Of a stretch of 64,000 bases of DNA, positions 56,952 to 64,000 are shown in pieces. Both the position numbers and the translations under genes were made by a program. Position 1 is the stretch's first letter. Every line of letters begins with the position of its first letter. The notes under the pieces were generated by a model. That model was not told where the DNA came from. It searched no databases and saw only the letters and a list, made by a program, of their open reading frames with translations. Source of the stretch: Anastatus disparis (lineage: Eukaryota; Arthropoda; Insecta; Hymenoptera; Eupelmidae); assembly GCA_017163975.1 (NCBI GenBank), contig JAFFSR010000016.1:811501-875500 (forward strand), in the 5' to 3' direction.

Positions 56952-57938
56952 ATGATTTGTTTAAATAATACAAAATATGTAGAAAATGAGAAGAGAAATG
57001 AAATTTTTGAATTATATCATTCATCAAGTTTAGGAGGTCATTCAGGAGTCAATAGAACTTATAATCGAATCAAAAACAAATATTTCTGGGAAAATTTTAA
57101 AAGTGATATACAAAATCGCATAAAAAACTGTGAAAAATGTCAAAGTAATAAATTAAAAAGAAATAAAACGAAACAACCCATGATAATAACAGATACCCCA
57201 GAAAAAACATTCGATAAAATTTCATTAGATATAGTAGGACCTCTTAACATAAATAAAAATAATAATAAATACATATTAACTATTAAAGATCATTTATCAA
57301 AATTTTTATTAGCTGTCGCGCTCAAAGATCAAACAGCAGAGTCTATAGCTGATACATTTATAAAAAAATTCATTTGCATTTTCAGTTCACCAAAACTAGT
57401 ATTTACAGATAAGGGTGCAAATTTTGCAGGCAAATTAATAAGAGCTATTTCAAAAAGATTTAAATTAAAAAAAAATCCCCTATATCAATATTTGAAAAAT
57501 TTTGCTGATAAAAAATCAGAATGGGATGATTGGCTTGAACTTGCACAATTTAATTATAATACTAGTGTTCATTTAAGTCATAAATTTACACCACATGAAC
57601 TGGTTTTCGCCTACCCAGCTAGATTACCATCTAGCGAACCTTTAAAATCATCAGAAAATTTACAAATCTTTAATGATTATATACAAAAATTATTAATAAA
57701 TATGAAAAATATTGCGAAAATAGCCCGTGAAAATTTTATACTGTCAAAGGAAAAATTTAAATTTTATCACGACAGATTCATAAATCCTGTAGAATTTAAA
57801 ATAGGAGATAAAGTATGGCTTATGAAAGAGCTAAAACCAGGTAAATTAGAAAAAAATCAAAACCTGGGACCTTTTGAAATATTAAAAGTTCACGAAAATA
57901 GCAATATCTCTATAAATTTTAAGGGTGGCTCAAAATAA
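56952..57938 (+). pseudogene. Gypsy integrase, catalytic Glu segment deleted
   Basis: The zinc-binding region HSSSLGGHSGVNRTYNRI and NCEKCQSNK is intact. The core shows FDKISLDIVGPLNI (first Asp) and LVFTDKGANFAGKL (second Asp). It then jumps from AISKRFKLKKNP directly to LYQYLKNFADKKSEWDDWLE. The segment that carries the third catalytic residue and the HPQ-type loop, about 25 residues, is missing in frame. The C-terminal part includes EFKIGDKVWLMKELKPGKLE, the GPF box (NLGPFEILKV) and the stop at 57938. Integrase would join cDNA to the host chromosome; this copy cannot. Confidence 0.88.
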
Positions 57939-58059
57939 GTTAATGCAAATAAATTAATTTTAAATGAACGAAAAAATTAATATTATTTTATGTTTCAGAA
58001 AGAAAAAGGAAAAGAGAGAGAAAAAAAAATGCTGTTAATTTTATTCATATTATAATCTA

Positions 58060-59025
58060 TTGTTAGAGAAAATGTTGCAATTATTGGATTTAATTGTGAA
58101 TCTACAGACCCAATCATCACTACATATTCTCTACTAGATACAAAAGAATGTGATATTCAACAGGAAAATGTTACTATAACTAATTCAACAATAGAACTAT
58201 TTCAAGTTGCAGAATTCAAAAAAATTAGAGTTATACAATGCAAAGTAGAAATTCAAAGAACGGTTTTACCTTGCGGGATGTTCAGTCATTTAGGATAAAC
58301 TATTCATGCTTTACAAGAATACTTATATAAAATTAGCCATGAAAAAGGAAATTCATTCACGATGCAGGGATATTTAAATATGATAATATACATACTATAG
58401 CTGACCTGAAAATAAATTCAACAAAAGCAGTTGGAATAGACTTTGCAGGCTCAGTAAAGGATAAAACTTGTACAGGAGCTCCATACATAGACAATTTGGA
58501 TCATGGGACAATGTTTTAGTACAAGGTCTTATAAGAATAACTTTATTAGAAGAATACGCTCAAGTAAGTCTAAAAAATGATAAATTAAGATAAAATCCAG
58601 AGACTGTATGTAAATTTTCGGATCAACATTGCATTGATTCACAAGCTGGTTATACTTTTTGGAAAAATTTACCTACAGAAGAGGGTTTTAAAACAGAATA
58701 TGAGACTTTATACAGAGGCCCTGCAACTATAATTAATTCACCTAATCAAAATCCTATATATACTGTAAACATAGAAACAATAAGATTTTCTTTGTCCGCT
58801 TTAAATAATGTAAAAATTTGCGATAGAATATTAACAAAAACGGAACACCGAAAGCTATTTATTTTAGATATATCTTATAATAAAATATTATTTGACGATA
58901 ATACGATAAAAAAAGATGTAACAAACTTAGATTTATTTACATATATAAACTCAAAATTTGTATATATTGAAAAACATTTTAGGGCTGATCTTACACATTT
59001 ATATTTTAATCCCTTCTTAAAAAAA
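58060..59025 (+). pseudogene. Envelope glycoprotein-like gene (chuvirus-type), broken
   Basis: Downstream of integrase, the plus strand reads in changing frames a Cys-containing ectodomain: VAIIGFNCESTDPI, TKECDIQQENVTITNS, RVIQCKVEIQRTVLPCGMFS, then WDNVLVQGLIRITLLEEYAQ, CKFSDQHCIDSQAGYTFW and YETLYRGPATII. An open part at 58792-59028 includes SALNNVKICDRILTKTEHRK. The spacing of paired Cys and the N-terminal motif resemble glycoproteins of chuvirus type that some arthropod LTR elements carry. This is family recognition from memory, not a search. Stops and frameshifts break it at least four times, and no transmembrane anchor is seen, so the 3' part is lost. Confidence 0.6.
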
Positions 59026-60544
59026 TGATGAGCCGCCATGTTGAAGCATCTAAAGATCGAATCCTGATTGGTCGATATAGAATAGGCGCCAAAAATTAAA
59101 TTTTAAAGGGTTTAGATTTTTTAAATAAATAAAAATTAATTTCTTGGCATTGTTTTCTAAATATAATAGAAGTAACTCAATTAAAATAGAATAAGAATAT
59201 TTTATTTTAAACCAAGCAATATTATTTATGTATATAACCAATGTATAGTTTAATGATAAAATATATAACTATGAGCACAAGCAAGGTGACTACCGTTTAT
59301 TTAAAAATTCCAGTAAAATTGTAAAGACATCAAATAATATAACAATTCAGATGAGTAATTTATTCCTTTATTGCATAAGTATTGCTTAATGCAGGTACAA
59401 TAGATATATATTTTCAATTGTTTTTCATTTGAAAATAAGTATAGTAATAGCAATTAATGAAGGTTTGAGGTTATAAAGGTTTGAGGTTATGGAAGTTTTA
59501 TTATTCTATATTTCTATTACTCAGATTAAAAATCATCAAAGCACTAAAAAAAAGTAATATATTTAAGTAATGTTTTAAAAATAAATTTATGTGCACATTT
59601 TAATAAAAAAAATAAGGTTAGAATAAATCAAGATCAAAATTTACTGATAACAATGGATGATACAATTGACGAACAAACTGTATGTCTATTTTTAGTGAAA
59701 ATTTGAAGAATCTACTTATACGAGTGTGCTATTTCATAATATACAATACTATTTAGTTAAACTTATTATATTAAATATTAATTCATAAATAAATAGAAGT
59801 ATAAAATGTGTGTTTTCAGTAATTGTAGTTTGAAAATAATTTACACACTGATGAAAGTATGATTACGGTAGACCAGCTTTGTTATAGATTAACATATAAA
59901 ATTTGTATTACAGTCGACGAACAAGCTACATGTCTATTTTTAATGATAATTTGAATAATTTACTTATATAAGTGTGCTATTTTATGATATATGATGAATT
60001 AATATTTAATATGATGTATTTAACTGAATAGTTTGCTTGTACGAGTGAGTTATTTTATTATATACATTACTATTTAACTAAATATTAATACATGAAATTA
60101 AAAAATGGAAAAACAATTTATATTTTAATAAATAAAGCTTGAAAATAATTAACATACTGATAAAATTATAACTATAGTAAGCATCTTTTTTATAGATTTG
60201 TATATAAAATTTGTATTACAGTTGACAAACAAGCAATATGACTATATTTTCAATAAAAATTTGAATATTTATCAATATAGGTGTGCTGTTTTATAATATA
60301 CAATGAATTAATATTTAATATAATATATTTAACTGATTAGTTTACTTATACATGTGGGTTATTTTATAATATACAGACATAAGCTGAAATAACTTGGACG
60401 CCTATGCACTTTCTACTCAACTGTAGTTACTAGAGCTATCAGACCTGAGTTTCAGTCTGAAAAAAAATCAGATTTAAATGTAATTGATAATTTTTTATTA
60501 TTATAATATTAACTAATAAAACTTCTTTTTAGCATAAATATACA
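59026..60544. repeat. ~250-310-bp tandem repeat, three diverged units, plus spacer
   Basis: Units start near 59666, 59912 and 60218 and share GACGAACAAGCTACATGTCT (with variants), ATAATTTGAATAATTTACTT, GTGTGCTATTTTATGATATA and AATTAATATTTAATAT. The part 59026-59640 is AT-rich and unassigned. No gene. Confidence 0.7.
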
Positions 60545-61237
60545 TTAAGGAGCCCAGATACTATTAGAAGCTGAAATATATTGCTGAGATATATTGATAT
60601 AAATTGATGATATTTAAAAATAACTAATTTCATATAAAAATACATTCAATTTTAAAAAGTTTTTGGTTCAAAACATTTTCTATATCTTGAGAATTGAAGT
60701 GGTGGTGCTCGTTGAAAGTCTGGAACAAAAAACCCTTTACCGCAAAGTTTCTTCATGAGTTTTCATTGGATTCACTTAAAATTTTATGAAGATATTCAAA
60801 ATTATAGTAGAATCCATATAAGTGGAGCAGATTTTGAATTAATTTATTTCAAATTATTTATCAACTTATTATTTATAATAATGAATAAAAAAAATTTTTT
60901 TTAATTGTTTTTTTTTCAAAAATTTTTTAATTATTTGAATTTTTTATGAATGTTTTACACTTATATGGATTCTACTATAATTTTGAATATCTCTATAAAA
61001 TTTCAAGTAAATTCAATGAAAACTCATGAAGAAACCTTGCGGTAAAGGGTTTTTTGTTCCAGACTTTGAACGAGCACCACCACTTCAATTCTCAAGATAT
61101 AGAAAATGTTTTAAACCAAAACATGTTTAAAATTGAATGTATTTCCATATGAAATTAGTTATTTTTAAACATCAGCAATTTATATCGATATATCTCAGCA
61201 ATATATTCCAACTTCTAATAGTATCTGGCCCCCTTAA
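60545..61237. mobile_element. TTAA-flanked palindromic MITE (GG-G-CCAGATACTATTAGAAG ends)
   Basis: TTAA at 60545-60548 and 61234-61237 flanks a 685-bp near-palindrome. The ends read inward as GGAGCCCAGATACTATTAG and GGGGGCCAGATACTATTAG. Arms match through TTCAATTCTCAAGATATAG and AACCCTTTACCGCAA to a T-rich centre near 60900. No coding frame. Confidence 0.88.
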
Positions 61238-61514
61238 ATAAAAAAGTTTGATCCATGAATAGTTTTAAAAACCTTAATCTGATGCTTAAAATCCTTTTGA
61301 TTAGTTAAAAACTTGATTTTGCTTATTTAATAATACTATTCAAAATGAAATAATGTTGTATGTGTATCATGTCTTAAGATTTATGAGTTATAAATATATT
61401 TTAATACACTTCTACTTTCTCATAGAGAAAGCATTGTATCAATAAAAAAATTTTTTATATATTTTTATTAATTTGTACATATTTAGACTTGTGAGTCGAA
61501 AAAAGTGGTTTCCA

Positions 61515-61616
61515 CCCTGTTAAAAAAAATCAGGCGAGAAATCATATGATTTCTTAGGTGATTTATCATGCGAAAATATCATTAAATGATCTCTCACCTG
61601 ATTTTTTTTTGTAGGG
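61515..61616. mobile_element. 102-bp hairpin MITE (CCCTGTTAAAAA end)
   Basis: CCCTGTTAAAAAAAATCAGG at the left pairs with CCTGATTTTTTTTTGTAGGG at the right, and AAATCATATGATTT lies between. The left end is the same as that of the 1.86-kb foldback element at 27432, so both may use one transposase. Confidence 0.75.
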
Positions 61617-61838
61617 CAGAAAATGTCTGTATGTATGTGTGTGTGTATGTACTCATTACGTCAATTAGATCTCGAAAAGTACTCGACAGATTTCCTTTGA
61701 ATTTTGCATACAATTTATTTTTTGTCTAATTGGTACGGAAGCTATTGAAAACTGGTTTTCTTGGCGTAGTTTTAATTTTAGAACAATTTAAAACATTTTT
61801 TTTTAATTCTAATTTTTAATTTTTTTTTGTATTTTACT

Positions 61839-62225
61839 TTAAGAGGAGGTCACGTATCTCTGTCCTTTTCTAATCAAAGAAATAATTTTTTTACAAAAAC
61901 TAATAATTTTATCAAAAAATGAAGAGAAAGCCGCATCTTGTATCAAAAAAAGCAATATTTTCTTTGATAAGAAAAAATTAATTTTATTGCTTCGTTCTCA
62001 AGAAAACCTTGAAAAACCAAATTGTCCACCCTAACCTCTATGATTGAAGTTTTTCAAGGTTTTCTTGAGAACGAAGCAATAAAATTAATTTTTTCTTATC
62101 AAAGAAAATATTGCTTTTTGATACAAGATGCGGCTTTCTCTTCATTTTTTGATAAATTTATTAGTTTTTGTAAAAAAATAATTTCTTTGATTAGAAAAGG
62201 ACAGAGATACGTGACCTCCTCTTAA
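61839..62225. mobile_element. Palindromic TTAA MITE, family 1 (copy B)
   Basis: TTAA flanks 61843-62221. The ends read inward as GAGGAGGTCACGTATCTCTG, identical on both sides. The arms match almost perfectly for about 180 bases (GAAGAGAAAGCCGCATCTTG, GAACGAAGCAATAAAATTAA). It shares its interior with 11829-12212. Confidence 0.92.
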
Positions 62226-62660
62226 GTACTCCATGGATTTGCTCTAAAATTTGCTTAGAAATTATTTGCGACTATCAAAAGAAAAACTTCTGAAAACTGA
62301 TTTTCTTAGCGTGGTTTTAATTTTAGATAATTTTGTAAAATTTGCAAAAAAAATTCATTTATCTTTTATTTTACGTAAATTTCTCGATAGATTTACCCCA
62401 AAATTCGCATGCAAGTTATTCGCTATTGTCAGAAGAAAAAAATTTTTAAAAACTAATTTTCTTAGCGCAGTTTTAATTTTAGAGTATTTTGAAAATTTTG
62501 AAAAAATTTTAATTTGAAACCACTTTTTCGACTCCCTGAGTCTAAATATATACAAATTAACGAAAAAATAGAAAAAAATTTTTTCACCGACACAATAATT
62601 TTTCTATGAGAAAGCAAAATGAAATCAAAATACTCTAACACAATGAGCTCTATGAGAAAG

Positions 62661-63039
62661 CATTACACCAAAGCACTTGCCAGCGGTTTTGTAAATGCTT
62701 AAGTTCAAATAAATGTAATAGATATATTTATTATTACCTATAATGCGGTTATGAAGTAGCTAAGTAAAGTCATTTATTTAATAGTCATTAAATATATAAA
62801 GATGAAAAAGATGCTTTTGTAATTTTAAATAATGAGGGATTTTTAAACTCTTATTACCAATAATAGTATTTAAAAATGTAATTTACTGTAATATTTAATT
62901 TAATTTAATGCTATTCAAACTAAAGATGTAACGCATATAATAATTTGTGAAAACAATTTTATGTGAATGAGTTGAAACAAAATTTAATGCAAAAGTAAAA
63001 AATAAAATGTTTTTTTTTGTGAAAAACTTTTTGATCTTT
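62661..63039. other. AT-rich spacer
   Basis: No gene or repeat recognised. Confidence 0.6.
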
Positions 63040-63470
63040 TATTGCAAAATTTATAGAATTTTCATACATTATTTTAAAACTCGGAAATTGATAGTGATGA
63101 AAATCATTAATGAATCAGATAAAATGTTTCTTCTAGAATATTTAAATTCTTTTAATCCTTCCAGTAAATTACATTTAAGAAAGAAATTTATTGTAATGCT
63201 TATAAGAAATATAAGTATTAATAAAGGTTCATGCAATAGTGCGAGATTGCAAATTTTAGAATTTTCTAATCATTTATTAAAATGTAAAATTTTGACGGGT
63301 GGTATAAGATAATATTTTTCGAAACCGTAGTAGATTATATTGTGAAAATGAATATTCCTTTTACATTTAGAAGAACGTAATTTCCATGTAAATTATCTTT
63401 TGCTATGACGATTAATAAATTACATGGACAAATGTTTGATAATATAATTATTCTTTTAAGGAACTGAACA
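63040..63470 (+). pseudogene. Helitron PIF1-like helicase C-terminal fragment
   Basis: The frame to 63312 contains FLLEYLNSFNPSSKLHLRKK, then FIVMLIRNISINKGSCNSAR, LQILEF and KCKILTGG, corresponding to the PLMLLRNLNP...GTRL...ILTG block of PIF1-like Helitron helicases. After a shift, IPFTFRRT, stop, FPCKLSFAMTINKLHGQMFDNI follows, the conserved MTINKSQGQ box. It ends with a stop at about 63466, before the FSHGQLYVALSR block seen in the copy at 3697-5217. The N-terminal Walker motifs are not present, so this is a short internal fragment. Confidence 0.75.
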
Positions 63471-64000
63471 CGGTTAAAAACAATTGTGTAGTCTGTTAAC
63501 TTTTTTTTTTGTTACTAAATTGTCTGTTAAAGTAACAAACAAGGATGTGACGATTTAACAGACTTTATGTCAGTTGATTCTGAAAATGTCCGTAACAAAT
63601 GACTAGAACAGATAGTCCAGGGGCAAACTACATAAGTCTTGGTTGATCAAGGTCCTCAATTCTACCCAGGTTTTTTTTATGTATTTTGACCAGCTGAATC
63701 CGAATTTTTTCGGGTAGAAAGTCTGAAAATGGTGCATTTAATAATTATTAACAATTTTTATGAACAAATTATAAAAATGCGCTGCAAAAAAAAATTTTAT
63801 CATATTTTTTAGTTTATTTTGAGTAAAAAAGACGAAAAAAGGTTCTCATGAACATATTATTAAAATGCACTGAATCGGTAGAAAACAAATTGCAAAGTTT
63901 GAAAAAACGCGATTTTTCAAAAAACGGTACTTTTTTGAACGATTGAGAAGTGATCAGAACCATTTGCCGCTTGGTGGCGCTGCAAGAGAGAGAAGAATAT
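63471..64000. other. Spacer with a copy of the 13-kb repeat
   Basis: Around 63620-63740, CCCAGGTTTTTTTTATGTAT and AGTCTGAAAATG-like phrases resemble the blocks near 13000 and 13500. A short inverted GTCTGTTAA/TTAACAGAC pair lies at 63490-63565. No gene. Confidence 0.45.

Larger units (their letters stand above)
51621..57938 (+). mobile_element. Ty3/gypsy-type LTR retrotransposon with downstream env, decayed (gag-pol part)
   Basis: Gag, a long zinc-knuckle segment, protease, RT, RNase H and integrase occur in Ty3/gypsy order on the plus strand, followed by an env-like gene. Codon use is extremely AT-rich. There are at least eight disabling stops or shifts and one deletion in integrase. LTRs were not found on either side. 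Confidence 0.88.
61413..62660. mobile_element. TIR element with nested MITEs
   Basis: Outer arms at 61413-61514 and 62513-62620 share CTTTCTCATAGA, AATTTGTACATATTTAGAC and GTCGAAAAAAGTGGTTTC in inverted orientation. Inside, a ~200-bp unit (TTTTCTTAGCGYGGTTTTAA preceded by GAAAACTG) occurs three times, at about 61755, 62305 and 62455. A 102-bp hairpin (61515-61616) and the TTAA MITE at 61843-62221 are nested within it. Confidence 0.7.

Overview
This looks like a gene-poor, very AT-rich piece of an animal nuclear genome, most likely an arthropod and probably an insect. That is inferred from the element types: BEL/Pao and Ty3/gypsy LTR elements, a DIRS element, a Penelope-like element, Helitrons, a jockey/CR1-type LINE, tRNA-derived SINEs, many palindromic MITEs, and a gypsy element with a chuvirus-like envelope gene. 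I found no intact host gene, rRNA or functional tRNA. Every reading frame I can identify belongs to a transposable element, and nearly all are broken by stops, frameshifts, deletions or nested insertions.
Layout. 1-5.2 kb: a 1.3-kb LTR with a primer-binding site (minus), a C2H2 zinc-finger remnant (minus) and a decayed Helitron helicase (minus). 5.97-16.6 kb: a 10.6-kb DNA transposon with hAT-like ends, a perfect 8-bp target duplication (ATACAGTG) and inverted arms of over 2 kb made of repeat arrays; two MITEs and a SINE sit inside it. 16.6-20.5 kb: a decayed BEL/Pao element (plus). 21.1-25.2 kb: a DIRS element (plus) with inverted ends, an internal complementary region, a probable gag intron and a recognisable tyrosine recombinase; a TTAA-flanked MITE splits it cleanly. 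25-31.4 kb: palindromic MITEs and a 1.86-kb element full of TACGTA words. 31.5-35 kb: a SINE, then a Penelope-like element (RT plus GIY-YIG) between inverted terminal repeats that carry hammerhead-like motifs. 35-42 kb: more MITEs, a second piece of the first LTR, and an array of GAAATATTTC-like words split by a Tc1-like MITE. 42.3-44.9 kb: a LINE reverse transcriptase (minus) interrupted by a composite SINE. 45-50 kb: a palindromic MITE, a 1-kb heptamer satellite, a coiled-coil ORF resembling LINE ORF1 (minus), AT minisatellites, a near-perfect hairpin and another SINE. 51.6-59 kb: a decayed Ty3/gypsy element (plus) with a many-knuckle Gag, pol and env. 59-64 kb: tandem repeats, two TTAA-flanked MITEs, a larger TIR element and a second Helitron helicase fragment (plus).
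The genes do not form a host pathway; the window records layered insertions. Several insertion orders can be read from target-site duplications or interrupted frames: MITE into DIRS, SINE into LINE, SINE into the hAT-like element, Tc1-like MITE into a palindrome-word array, LTR fragment into a MITE. The most unusual theme is that several unrelated-looking elements consist of repeated short self-complementary words, a different word in each element.
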